A DNA stretch of 64,000 nt from Bradyrhizobium aeschynomenes (GTDB taxonomy: Bacteria > Pseudomonadota > Alphaproteobacteria > Rhizobiales > Xanthobacteraceae): positions 249,720-313,719 of the forward strand of contig NZ_JABFDM010000008.1 of NCBI RefSeq assembly GCF_013178945.1. The letters are read 5' to 3'. The notes below the pieces were generated by a model, which made no database searches, was not told the DNA's origin, and was given only the letters and a program-made list of their open reading frames with translations. Numbering within the stretch: position 1 is the first letter of the stretch; each line of letters begins with the position of its first letter. Below are positions 50,586-58,728 of this stretch, piece after piece. Made by a program: the position numbers and the translations under genes.

Positions 50586-51554
50586 ATGAAGGATTTTGCC
50601 GGCAGGATCGCCGTGATCACCGGAGGCGGCACGGGCATGGGCCGCGAGCTCGCCCGCCAGCTCGTCGCCGAGGGCTGCAACGTCGCGATGTGCGACGTCT
50701 CGACCGAGGCGATGGCCGAGACCAAGCGGCTGTGCGAGTCGGAGGGACTGCCGCAGGGCCTGCGCGTCACCACCCACGTCGCCGACGTCTCGATCGAGGC
50801 GCAGCTGCAGCGCTTTCGCGATGAGCTGATCGAGCAGCAGGCCACCGACAAGATCCACCTGCTGTTCAACAATGCCGGCATCGGCGGCGGCGGCAGCCTG
50901 TTCAGCAACTCGCGGGAGCAATGGGAGCGCACCTTCAACATCTGCTGGGGCGGCGTCTATCTCGGTGTCCGCACCTTCCTGCCGCTGCTGCTCAAGGCCG
51001 ACGAAGCGCACATCGTCAACACCTCCAGCGTCAACGGCTTCTGGGCCTCGGTCGGCATGGGCGTCTCGCACACCGCCTACAGCGCCGCAAAATTCGCCGT
51101 GAAGGGTTTTACCGAAGCGCTGATCAACGACCTCCGCCTCAACGCTCCGCACATCAAATGCTCGGTGGTGATGCCCGGCCATATCGGCACCTCGATCGTC
51201 TCGAACTCCCGCAAGATGCAGAGCGGCACGGAGTCGGACGAGTTGAATGAGACCGAGATCGCCCAGGCCCGCCAGCGCATGAAGGGCATGGGCATCGACG
51301 TCGCCGCCATGAGCGACCAGGACATCCAGAACGCCGCCCGTGAGCGCGCCCGCAGCTTCCTCGAGGACGCCCCGACGACGGCGGCGCAGGCCGCCAAGAT
51401 CATCCTCGACGGCGTGAAAGCCGAGCAATGGCGCATCCTCGTCGGCGAGGACGCCAAGCTGCTCGACATGCGCGTGCGCCAGACGCCGGAGCACGCCTAT
51501 GAGCCGGAGTTCTTCCAGCGTTTTGCACAGGAGGCCGGGTGGAAGCTGGGGTAG
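50586..51554 (+). CDS. SDR family NAD(P)-dependent oxidoreductase
   Basis: This 322-residue classical short-chain dehydrogenase has cofactor motif VITGGGTGMGRELARQL (TGxxxGxG), the NNAGIGGGG loop and the active-site set Asn, Ser (IVNTSSVNGF) and YxxxK (TAYSAAKFAVKGF). The C-terminal half is longer than in typical SDRs and helical. The start at 50586 follows GGAAGGACGACCG; a longer frame adds 38 residues of unlikely sequence. The substrate is unknown. Divergence from the 51-residue membrane gene leaves about 220 bases for both promoters. Confidence 0.9.
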   Translation: MKDFAGRIAVITGGGTGMGRELARQLVAEGCNVAMCDVSTEAMAETKRLCESEGLPQGLRVTTHVADVSIEAQLQRFRDELIEQQATDKIHLLFNNAGIGGGGSLFSNSREQWERTFNICWGGVYLGVRTFLPLLLKADEAHIVNTSSVNGFWASVGMGVSHTAYSAAKFAVKGFTEALINDLRLNAPHIKCSVVMPGHIGTSIVSNSRKMQSGTESDELNETEIAQARQRMKGMGIDVAAMSDQDIQNAARERARSFLEDAPTTAAQAAKIILDGVKAEQWRILVGEDAKLLDMRVRQTPEHAYEPEFFQRFAQEAGWKLG

Positions 51555-51602
51555 GGGATTGCTGTTAGTTGTGGCTGGGCCTCGCGCCGCGATGGCGGTG
51601 AG

Positions 51603-51646
51603 CTCCCCTCCCCCTTGCGGGGAGGGGTCGGGGGTGGGGGTCCACG
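51603..51646. repeat. Left arm of a perfect 44-bp inverted repeat
   Basis: This arm contains a 9-pair hairpin, CCCCTCCCC (51605-51613) with GGGGAGGGG (51619-51627), and then a G-rich tail ending TCCACG. It is the exact reverse complement of bases 52006-52049. The two arms bracket the DUF559 ORF. Confidence 0.9.
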
Positions 51647-51659
51647 AGTCCCTCTGCCA

Positions 51660-52100
51660 ATGATGAGATCGAACGCCATGGACGACAGCCGACGATCATT
51701 CGCCCGCCGCATGCGCGCCGAGCCGACCGAGGCCGAACGCGTCCTCTGGCAACGCCTTCGTCACGACATCAAGTTGGCTGGCTCTCATTTCCGCCGTCAG
51801 GCTCAGATCGGACCGTTCATCGTCGACTTCGTCAGCCGCAGAGCCAAATTGGTCATCGAAGTCGATGGCGGCCAGCATGATTGGAAGCAGGCGGAAGACG
51901 CCGCCCGTACAAAAGAAATCGAGGCGCTCGGATATCGCGTTCTTCGCTTCTGGAACAACGAGGTGCTGGGAAATATCGAAGGTGTACTCCACGACATTCA
52001 GCGCGCGTGGACCCCCACCCCCGACCCCTCCCCGCAAGGGGGAGGGGAGACGAGACCGCCGCGCCGTCCCCGCAGAACGCGGCGACCGAGCAAGGCTTGA
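51660..52100 (+). CDS. DUF559 protein, Vsr-like nuclease fold
   Basis: This protein of about 146 residues belongs to the DUF559 group of PD-(D/E)XK/Vsr-like predicted endonucleases. It shows SFARRMRAEPTEAERVLWQRLR, GSHFRRQAQIGPFIVDFVSRRAKLVIEVDGGQH (Asp and Glu-x-Asp of the nuclease core), and IEALGYRVLRFWNNEVLGNIEGVL. The C-terminus TPTPDPSPQGGGE is encoded by the right arm of the inverted repeat, so the repeat has been absorbed into the gene. The start could be 51660, 51663 or 51678. Whether it is an active nuclease is unknown. The combination of nuclease ORF and REP-like arms suggests a small mobile unit. Confidence 0.8.
   Translation: MMRSNAMDDSRRSFARRMRAEPTEAERVLWQRLRHDIKLAGSHFRRQAQIGPFIVDFVSRRAKLVIEVDGGQHDWKQAEDAARTKEIEALGYRVLRFWNNEVLGNIEGVLHDIQRAWTPTPDPSPQGGGETRPPRRPRRTRRPSKA
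52006..52049. repeat. Right arm of a perfect 44-bp inverted repeat
   Basis: This is the exact reverse complement of 51603-51646. It contains the hairpin CCCCTCCCC (52025-52033), loop GCAAG, GGGGAGGGG (52039-52047). It lies inside the coding frame of the DUF559 gene. Confidence 0.9.
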
Positions 52101-52123
52101 GCGCGGCTTCAAAACGCCATTGC

Positions 52124-52603
52124 CTACCGCGACGACGCCACGCGATACGCCATCCGCGTATGGCTCGGGCAATAGGGCAGGCCGTCGATCGGCTTCGAGC
52201 CGCAGAAGCAGAAATCGTCTGCGCCGGGGGTCGAGATCGGCCAGCGGCAGCGTTCCTTGGAGAGTTCGAACAGCGAGCAGCCGTTCTCGACGGGGCCGGC
52301 GGGCGGCTCCTCGATCATGATCGGCGGCGGATCGTTGCTGACGCTGCGCAGGATGCGGCGGCGCAGTTTCGGCACCGGGCGGCGCGCGCCGTCGCGGGTG
52401 GTCTCGGCGCGCACCACGCGCCGGCTGTCGCCGCCATTGTCGCGCGTCAGCGCGAGGCGGGAGATCTTGCCGATCACGGCATTGCGGCTGACGCCGAGCT
52501 CGGCGGCGATCTCGCGGCAGGTCAGCCCGGCTTCAAAGTGCTGCTTCAGGGCCCGGAGGCGTTCCTCGGTCCAGGTGGGTTGGGTCTGTCGTTCGGCGGG
52601 CAT
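52124..52603 (-). CDS. GcrA-like cell cycle regulator
   Basis: This protein of about 159 residues has the GcrA N-terminal helix-turn-helix: TWTEERLRALKQHFEAGLTCREIAAELGVSRNAVIGKISRL (residues 10-50). A variable basic linker follows. The C-terminal Cys/His-rich tail SLFELSKERCRWPISTPGADDFCFCGSKPIDGLPYCPSHTRMAY is also GcrA-like. GcrA binds sigma-70 and methylated GANTC promoters to activate cell-cycle genes. Rhizobiales often carry more than one paralogue, so this may not be the main GcrA. The start is at 52603 or 52618. Confidence 0.85.
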   Translation of the reverse strand: MPAERQTQPTWTEERLRALKQHFEAGLTCREIAAELGVSRNAVIGKISRLALTRDNGGDSRRVVRAETTRDGARRPVPKLRRRILRSVSNDPPPIMIEEPPAGPVENGCSLFELSKERCRWPISTPGADDFCFCGSKPIDGLPYCPSHTRMAYRVASSR

Positions 52604-52681
52604 TGTTGTCGCTTCCAAGTTTGATCCGTCCTGGATCGTCCTGGCCGACGGTCGTCCGAAACTGTCCGCTGATGTCCCTCG

Positions 52682-52879
52682 TTACGCCCGTCCGTTGTCG
52701 CGAATCGACAGCAGCCCGTCCTTGATGGCGAGCCGGATGCCTTCTTCAATCAACGTTCTGCAGACACCCGGAACGCTGGTGCCGTGGGTGCCCTGTTTCA
52801 CGAGCTTTTCGAGATAGCCAATGGTTGCCAGGGCCAGGGTTACGGGGATGCGGTCAGTTTCGGCTTTTTCCGTCGCCAT
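52682..52879 (-). CDS. Small hypothetical protein, possible ribbon-helix-helix (65 aa)
   Basis: The 65-residue protein reads MATEKAETDRIPVTLALATI and then GYLEKLVKQGTHGTSVPGVC, followed by RTLIEEGIRLAIKDGLLSIR. The IPVTLALATIGYLEKL strand-helix start and RTLIEEGIR helix resemble small DNA-binding or antitoxin-like proteins, but I am not certain. No toxin partner is adjacent. The gene lies 78 bases upstream of the GcrA-like gene on the same strand. The upstream side is an AT-rich promoter-like region (52895-52990). Confidence 0.65.
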   Translation of the reverse strand: MATEKAETDRIPVTLALATIGYLEKLVKQGTHGTSVPGVCRTLIEEGIRLAIKDGLLSIRDNGRA

Positions 52880-53925
52880 GCCTAAAAGCTAGTCCGTAAC
52901 CGGTGTACAGAAAAGTAACTTTTTAGACTCTATTAGGAATCCAATAGGTTGTACAGCGTCCTGGGGATAAGTGGTTAAACTATTGAATTTTATAGAAATC
53001 TGACGAATCGGATCGGTCGCGGCGGTGACTCTCCGCGCGCTCGGCGAGTCCGGGTCCGGAATGGTACGGTGCACGAGCGGGTGGAGCGGATTCGCGGCGC
53101 AACCGACTGAACTTCGTCATGCGTCGGTCTCCCCGGCCGATCGGGTGTTCGCCCCGGTCGGCCTCGGCACGGCGAGTCGGGAACCGCGTCGAGCGGGGAC
53201 GCGCTCGGCGATTTCTATAATCCAGAAAATAGTGCTTTCGCTTTTCCGGAAATCATGCTCTATTGCACGCATCCCGCCTCACTCGGAAGGGGCGTTGCGC
53301 GCGATCGTCACGACACGCGAGGCGGGGATGCGATGGCCGCGAGGAGCCGCAGCGTGTCCCTGGGATGCTCCTTGGGATGCGCGGACGAACGGCTCGGCGC
53401 GGACGCAAAAGCGTGTGGTCCTGGCGCCCCGAAGCTGGCGCCAAGTCCGCGGGTGATGATGATCCCGCTGACGACGGTGGCTATCAAGCCGGACACCGGG
53501 GAGAGCGCGCCATAAGCGTGAAAACCGTCGCGCAGGGAAGGCCGGGCGTTCTCGGCTGCACCTGTGGTACCTGCCGCCTGCATTTTTCTCGCAGGCGGGC
53601 CGCAGGCGTCAGCCGACGCCTGGCCTTCCCTGCGCCCTCCGATGTGTGAGGGTGAGATGTTGCAGCATGACTCGGACAGGATTGTCGCGAGACCGCGAAC
53701 GTGTGGTCGCGCGTGTCTCCACTCGTGTCGATGAGTTGCTCCGCTCGCGCCTCACTCTCCGCCGTCGTCCCGGGCTTGACCCGGGACCCATAACCCCAGA
53801 GAGCAGTTGGCTTGCGCAGGTCCAACCACCTCGTGTCACCACGTCAGCCGGTGGTTATGGATCCCGGGTCAAGCCCGGGACGACGGCGGTGGGAGGGGCG
53901 CCAGCGTACGCTCCTGACTCCAATA
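52880..53925. other. Gene-poor, repeat-rich stretch
   Basis: About 1 kb without a gene I can support. Bases 52905-53000 are clearly AT-rich (AAAAGTAACTTTTTAGACTC, ATTGAATTTTATAGAAATC), probably the promoter of the 65-residue gene. Bases 53220-53520 translate in several frames to Arg/Gly/Pro-rich junk such as ADERLGADAKACGPGAPKLA, which resembles known dispersed repeats of this group. Bases 53561-53650 contain short GCAGGCG inverted repeats. Bases 53761-53887 are a separate inverted repeat. Very long frames across the region are high-GC artefacts. Confidence 0.65.
53761..53887. repeat. Inverted repeat of the CCGTCGTCCCGGGCTTGACC type
   Basis: The left arm at 53761-53794 begins CCGTCGTCCCGGGCTTGACC and ends CCATAACC. 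The right arm at 53853-53887 starts GGTTATGGATCCCGGGTCAA and ends GACGACGG. They are near-perfect complements separated by about 58 bases. This is a common intergenic repeat in Bradyrhizobium relatives, lying just downstream of the formamidase gene. Confidence 0.85.
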
Positions 53926-54867
53926 TCACCCGTGCACGACCGCCTTCGCGATCATGCAATGAATGCCCTTGGAGCCGTTGACCGTCTGCGTCACCCGCAG
54001 ATCCGCTGCGAGGCTGCACAGCGTATAGGCGTCCTCGCGCGACAGATTGCGCTTCTCGCCCAGCAGCACGATCATGTCGCGCAGCGCCTTCACCACGCAT
54101 TGGTCGAGATCCGGGTCCATCGCCATCGTCATGTAGTGCGTGGGCGTCTCGGCGCGCGGATAGTCGAAGCTCAGATCCTTGCGCACGGTGAGCCGGAAGC
54201 GGCCTTGGAGGGCGGTCTCGATCGCGGTGACGCAGACCTCGCCATCGCCCTGCACGCCATGGCCGTCGCCGCAGGAGAACAGCGCGCCCGGCACGAACAC
54301 CGGCAGATAGAGCTTCGCGCCGGGCCTAAGCTCCTTGTTGTCGAGATTGCCGCCCATCGCGCGCGGGATCAGCGAGGTGATGCGGCCCCAGGCCGGCGGC
54401 GGCGCTACGCCCATCACGCCGAAGAACGGCGCCAGCGGCAGCTCCAGCCCCCAGGGCAGCCTGCCCACCATCCGCTCCTTGTCGAGCGGGATGTTCATCA
54501 GCCGGCTCTCGTGGAAATCGTCGGGCAGGGTGCCGGCCAGCGGACGGATGAAATTGTAGCCCCAGTCCTGGCGCAGCTGCACGTCGAGGATGTCGACCTC
54601 CAAGACGTCGCCGACCTCGGCGCCATGGACCGCGATCGGCCCCGTCAGGATGTGGCCGGGCACCATGCGCTCACTGCGCGCGTGAACGTCGAACAGTTCC
54701 GGCGGCACGTGGAATTTGCTGGTATCGGGCACCACGTCGGGCCCGCCGCTGATCGAGTCGATCGTGACCTCGTCACCGCTGTCGACCGTGAGCACCGGCT
54801 TCAGCCGGGATTCGAAGAAGCCCCAATGGCAGGTCTCGGGGCTGGCGTGCAGATGGTGATGGGCCAT
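53926..54867 (-). CDS. Acetamidase/formamidase family protein
   Basis: This 313-residue protein of the FmdA/AmdA family hydrolyses formamide, acetamide or similar small amides to the acid and ammonia. Signatures include CHWGFFESRLKPVLTVDSGDEVTIDSISGGPD, GHILTGPIAVHGAEVGDVLEVDILDV, VPGALFSCGDGHGVQGDGEVCVTAIE and the C-terminal DAYTLCSLAADLRVTQTVNGSKGIH. The start at 54867 (MAHHHLH) is preferred over one 14 codons earlier. It is divergent from a YdcF gene. It adds to the nitrogen-scavenging enzymes of the window. Confidence 0.9.
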   Translation of the reverse strand: MAHHHLHASPETCHWGFFESRLKPVLTVDSGDEVTIDSISGGPDVVPDTSKFHVPPELFDVHARSERMVPGHILTGPIAVHGAEVGDVLEVDILDVQLRQDWGYNFIRPLAGTLPDDFHESRLMNIPLDKERMVGRLPWGLELPLAPFFGVMGVAPPPAWGRITSLIPRAMGGNLDNKELRPGAKLYLPVFVPGALFSCGDGHGVQGDGEVCVTAIETALQGRFRLTVRKDLSFDYPRAETPTHYMTMAMDPDLDQCVVKALRDMIVLLGEKRNLSREDAYTLCSLAADLRVTQTVNGSKGIHCMIAKAVVHG

Positions 54868-54997
54868 GGTCCTCTCATTCTCTCCGGTTCGGCCACGACC
54901 ATAGCGCATTCAAAGCCCGCCGCAGAGAGATGGCGATGCATGGCGGCTGTCGTGTATGAGGACGGCCGTGGCATCTCACCCCGCGCCGGAGCTCGCA

Positions 54998-55786
54998 ATG
55001 TTCTTTGTGCTGTCGAAGACGCTCGGCCTGCTGGCACTGCCGACCAATTTCATGATTGCGCTGGGCCTCGTCGGCGCCATCCTGATGTTGACGCGGTTCA
55101 CCGTGCTCGGGCGCAGGCTGGTCGTCACAGCCATGCTGCTGCTGGCGATCGTCGGCCTGACGCCGCTCGGCAGCCTGATGCTCTCTCCGCTGGAGAGCCG
55201 GTTTCCGAAATGGGACCCGGCGAAGGGCGCGCCGGACGGCATCATCGTGCTCGGTGGTCCCGTCGATTCCGACCTCTCGGTGATGTACGGCATGCCGGTG
55301 ACGGTGGCGGGCGCCGACCGGGTGATCCAGGCCGCGGTGCTGGCGCGGCGCTATCCGAATGCGCGCGTGCTGTTCACGGGCGGCAGCGCCAACCTGATCG
55401 CGACCGAGGCCAAGGAGGCCGACGTCGGCGCAGAAATCCTGGAGAGCCTCGGCGTGCCCAAGGAGCGCCTGCTGCTGGAGCGGCAATCGCGCAACACCTA
55501 CGAGAATGCGATCTTCTCCAAGGCGATGATTGCGCCGAAGCCGGGCGAGCGCTGGCTGCTGGTGACCTCGGCCTATCACATGCCGCGCTCGGTCGGGCTG
55601 TTCCGGAAAGCGGGCTTTCCGGTCGAGCCCTATCCGGTCGACTGGCGCGTCGGCCGCGTGCTCGAATTCGACGGCATCTCGCTGCTCGGCCTGCGGCGCG
55701 CCGACATCGCCGTGCGCGAATGGGTCGGGCTCTTGGCCTACCGCCTGCGCGGTCGCACCGACGATCTGTTTCCGGGACCGACCTAG
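54998..55786 (+). CDS. YdcF/ElyC family membrane protein (DUF218)
   Basis: This 262-residue protein has two N-terminal membrane helices (FFVLSKTLGLLALPTNFMIALGLVGAILML, and LVVTAMLLLAIVGLTPLGSLML). The periplasmic DUF218 domain follows, with DGIIVLGGPVD, NARVLFTGGSANL, VPKERLLLERQSRNTYENAIFSKAM and WLLVTSAYHMPRSVGLFRKAGF. ElyC/SanA relatives act in envelope biogenesis and undecaprenyl-phosphate recycling. The start at 54998 is preferred over one 14 codons upstream. Its stop overlaps that of the convergent TPR gene by 4 bases. Confidence 0.88.
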   Translation: MFFVLSKTLGLLALPTNFMIALGLVGAILMLTRFTVLGRRLVVTAMLLLAIVGLTPLGSLMLSPLESRFPKWDPAKGAPDGIIVLGGPVDSDLSVMYGMPVTVAGADRVIQAAVLARRYPNARVLFTGGSANLIATEAKEADVGAEILESLGVPKERLLLERQSRNTYENAIFSKAMIAPKPGERWLLVTSAYHMPRSVGLFRKAGFPVEPYPVDWRVGRVLEFDGISLLGLRRADIAVREWVGLLAYRLRGRTDDLFPGPT

Positions 55787-57630
55787 GCCGTCGTCGTGTT
55801 GAAGCCGGCGATCATCGCCGCCAGCTCGGTGCACACGGCTTGCACGACCGGCTCGAAGCGGCGACCGGCGTCCTGGCGGAACAGCCGCGCGCTCGGATAC
55901 CACGGGCTGTCGTGGCGATCCCTGAGCCAGCGCCAGTCGGCGAGGTGCGGCAGCATGATCCAGGTCGGCCGTCCGAGCGTCGCGGCGAGATGCGCGGTGC
56001 TGGTGCAGACGGTGACGACCACGTCGAGACAGGACATCAGGGCCGCCGTTTCGGCAAAGTCGGCCAGATCAGCCGTGAGGTCGCGGATGCGGCTCTGCTG
56101 CGCGAGCAGCGCCCGGTCCGCTGGCCGCAGCTCTTTTTGCAGGCTGATGAAATCGGCGGCGACATCGAGCAGCGGCAGCAGCGTCGACAGCGGCATCGAG
56201 CGGTTGCCGTCGTTGGCCTGGTGCGGATTGCCGGACCAGACGAGGCCGACGCGCAGCCGGTCGTGCCCACCGAGCCGCTGCTCCCAGGCGGCGACGCGAT
56301 CGGCCGGCGGCGGGGGCAGATAGTTGGCCGGTGGGATGGTGTCGAGCGTGGTGCCGAAGGCGAGCGGCAGGCTCATGATCGGACAATGCATGTCGAAGGC
56401 CGGCCGCTGCAGGTCCGGCGTGAAGGCGAGGCACTGCGACACGCCGTCGATGCCGGCCATCAGCCGCCGCAGCGGCTCGCGTACGACCAGGATCACCTTG
56501 GCGCCGCGCGCCGCGACCATCGGCAGATAGCGCGCGAACTGGATGTTGTCGCCGAAGCCTTCGTCCTCCTCGACCAGGATGGTCTTGCCGGAGATATCCT
56601 CCTGGCCCAACCATTTTGGCTGCGTGAAGCGCGGATAGTCGGGCGAGAAATCCGGCATGTTCCAGCGTGCCTCGCGGTGCGCCCAGCCGGCGGCATAGTC
56701 GCCGCATTGCAACTCGATATGGGCGAGCTGCCATTCTGCTTTGGCGTTGTCCGGTTCGAGCGCAAGGATCTTGCGGTAGACCGCGATCGCCTCCTCGAAA
56801 CGCAGTGCTTGCAGCAGCGCGAAGCCCTTGTTGTGCAGTACGTCGACGAAGTCCGGTCGCAGCGCCAATGCCCTGTCGAACCAGACCAGCGCCTCGTCGA
56901 TCCGGCGCAGGCAGACGAGGGCATCGCCGAGATTGTTGCAGACGAGCGCATCGTCGGGCGCCAGCGCCTGCGCGCGCTCGCAATCCGCCAAATAGTCGTC
57001 GTAGCGCTTCAGCTCGCGGACGCATCTGGCACGCATCTGCAGCGATTGCAGGTCGTTCGGCTGCTGCGCCAGGCACACCGTGAAGGCCTGCGCGGCCTCG
57101 TCATGGCGCTGCTGCTGATGCAGCAGCAGGCCGCTCTGGAATGCGGACTCCCGATGCGCGGGATCGATGGTGAGGGCATGCTGATAGCTCAACAGCGCCT
57201 CGGCGCCGCGATCCAGCGCCAGCAGCACGCCGCCCATGTGCTTCCACAATTCGGCGTCGGCGGGCCTGAGCTGGATCGCCTTGTCGAACACCGCGAGCGC
57301 ATCGTCGAGCCGGCCCATCTGCTTGAGTGTGAAGCCGAGGCTGGTGAGATAGTCGATCTTCGGGCTCTGCCGGATGGCGCGCGAGAACCAGGCCACGGCG
57401 TGGTCGTGCTGCCCGGTCTGCAGCGCGATGATGCCCATCAGCGCAAGGCTGTCGGCGTGGGTCGGCTCGGCCGCCAGCGCCTGCTCGCAGCAAACCTGCG
57501 CGTCGAGCAGACGGCCGGCGCCGAGGTGGTGCAAGCCCGCCTCGTACAGGGCGGCCGGCGACAGAACGTTCGTTCCGCCCGGGCCGGCCGTTGCGCTCCT
57601 GGCGCCCTTCTTCCGGTCACTGCGGCTCAT
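55783..57630 (-). CDS. TPR protein with GT9/heptosyltransferase-like C-terminal domain
   Basis: This 615-residue protein has about ten tetratricopeptide repeats in residues 20-330 (for example ALYEAGLHHLGAGRLLDAQVCCEQALAAEPTHADSLALMGIIALQTG, and LVCNNLGDALVCLRRIDEALVWFDRALALRPD). The C-terminal 250 residues resemble GT9/GT41-like glycosyltransferases, with TILVEEDEGFGDNIQFARYLPMVAARGAKVILVV, VGLVWSGNPHQANDGNRSM and VVVTVCTSTAHLAATLGRPTWIMLP. Such proteins are common in Bradyrhizobium and may glycosylate proteins or glycans. The start at 57630 (MSRSDRKKGAR) is used; a longer frame upstream crosses the divergent DUF169 gene. Confidence 0.87.
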   Translation of the reverse strand: MSRSDRKKGARSATAGPGGTNVLSPAALYEAGLHHLGAGRLLDAQVCCEQALAAEPTHADSLALMGIIALQTGQHDHAVAWFSRAIRQSPKIDYLTSLGFTLKQMGRLDDALAVFDKAIQLRPADAELWKHMGGVLLALDRGAEALLSYQHALTIDPAHRESAFQSGLLLHQQQRHDEAAQAFTVCLAQQPNDLQSLQMRARCVRELKRYDDYLADCERAQALAPDDALVCNNLGDALVCLRRIDEALVWFDRALALRPDFVDVLHNKGFALLQALRFEEAIAVYRKILALEPDNAKAEWQLAHIELQCGDYAAGWAHREARWNMPDFSPDYPRFTQPKWLGQEDISGKTILVEEDEGFGDNIQFARYLPMVAARGAKVILVVREPLRRLMAGIDGVSQCLAFTPDLQRPAFDMHCPIMSLPLAFGTTLDTIPPANYLPPPPADRVAAWEQRLGGHDRLRVGLVWSGNPHQANDGNRSMPLSTLLPLLDVAADFISLQKELRPADRALLAQQSRIRDLTADLADFAETAALMSCLDVVVTVCTSTAHLAATLGRPTWIMLPHLADWRWLRDRHDSPWYPSARLFRQDAGRRFEPVVQAVCTELAAMIAGFNTTTA

Positions 57631-57816
57631 CGCGTCGTCCTGTCCAAGGATCGAAAATTCATAAGTGATTCCCGATGCATCGAGAAGGATCATAGTATGG
57701 CACGCGAGCCGGCGGGGCGGATTTGCTGGCATCATCAGGTGCGAGGGTCTAACAAGCGCTCCGAAGTCGAACCACGCAATGCACGGGCAGACGGTGCGGC
57801 AGGGAGGAAACGCCAC

Positions 57817-58602
57817 ATGCAACAGCCGAACGCGGCAGACAGGCTGGACCTGGCGGCCATGGTGGCCGATCTCAACAGCCTGCTGCGGCTGAAGACGACG
57901 GTGATCGGCATCAAGATGTTCGCCCGCGTCGAGGACATGGAAGCGATCGAGAGGATCCGCCGTCCCAACGCGGTGCACACCACAGACCAGATCGTCAGCA
58001 TGGCGTCGCGGCTGGGCTGGACCGTCGGCATCACCGGCGATGACCTCGTTGGCGCGCAGTGCCGCGCGGTGGTCGGGCTCGGCCCGCAGGACGAGGCCTG
58101 GCTCGAGGGCGCGAACTATGTCGGAGTCTGGCACGGCACCGCGGAGGACGCCCGCAAGCGGCAGCAGGCGCTGGATGTCGTGCCGTTCGGGCAGTATCAG
58201 GCGATGGCGGTCAGCCCGCTGGCGAGCGGCCGGCTGGATCCGCCGAATGTCTGCCTCGTGTACGCGACGCCGGGACAGATGATCATCCTGATCAACGGCC
58301 TGCAATATGTCGGCTACAAGAAGTTCGAATGGGGCGTCGTCGGCGAGACCGCCTGCGCCGATTCCTGGGGCCGCGCGCTGAAGACCGGCGAGCCCAGCCT
58401 GTCGCTGCCGTGCTTCGCCGAGCGCCGCTACGGCGGCGTGCCCGATGAAGAAATGTTGATGGCGCTCAAGCCGGCCGATCTTGCCAAGGCGATCGCCGGC
58501 ATGAAACAGCTGGCCAGGAACGGCCTGCGCTATCCGATCGCGCCCTACGGCATCCAGAACGACGTCCGCGCGGGAATGAATGTGTCTTACGGGAAGAAAT
58601 GA
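57817..58602 (+). CDS. DUF169 domain protein
   Basis: This 261-residue cytoplasmic protein of the DUF169 family starts MQQPNAADRLDLAAMVADLNSLLRLKTTVIGIKMF. Three Cys positions are spread through the middle and C-terminal parts (GAQCRAVVGL, ETACADSWGRAL, LPCFAERRYGG), with a conserved PPNVCLVYATPGQMIILINGLQY strand. A GGAGG ribosome binding site precedes the ATG. A much longer frame through the region to the left is a high-GC artefact. The function is unknown, although DUF169 proteins are sometimes next to haem or metal genes. It is divergent from the TPR gene. Confidence 0.85.
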   Translation: MQQPNAADRLDLAAMVADLNSLLRLKTTVIGIKMFARVEDMEAIERIRRPNAVHTTDQIVSMASRLGWTVGITGDDLVGAQCRAVVGLGPQDEAWLEGANYVGVWHGTAEDARKRQQALDVVPFGQYQAMAVSPLASGRLDPPNVCLVYATPGQMIILINGLQYVGYKKFEWGVVGETACADSWGRALKTGEPSLSLPCFAERRYGGVPDEEMLMALKPADLAKAIAGMKQLARNGLRYPIAPYGIQNDVRAGMNVSYGKK

Positions 58603-58610
58603 CATGCGCC

Positions 58611-58692
58611 GTCATTGCGAGTGCAGCGAAGCAATCCAGGGCTGTGGACGGCACTCTGGATTGCTTCGTCGCGGCGCTCCTCGCAATGACGG
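58611..58692. repeat. Dispersed inverted repeat, copy 2 (facing copy 1 type)
   Basis: GTCATTGCGAGTGCAGCGAA at 58611 and the facing arm (CTGGATTGCTTCGTCGCGGC, then GCTCCTCGCAATGAC at 58677-58691) form the same repeat as at 50050-50131, in opposite orientation: the GAGCGC insertion is in the right arm here. It fills the gap between DUF169 and the next gene. Confidence 0.85.
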
Positions 58693-58728
58693 GGCATTGA
58701 AATCGCAGCTGATCGCTAGGGAACAAGA

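Noticed and set aside
53812..58602. A 1596-codon plus-strand open frame and a 940-codon minus-strand frame (55783-58605)
   Set aside because: Both cross several recognisable genes on other frames; only their ends (DUF169 on plus, the TPR protein on minus) have family features. Long empty frames are expected in high-GC DNA.
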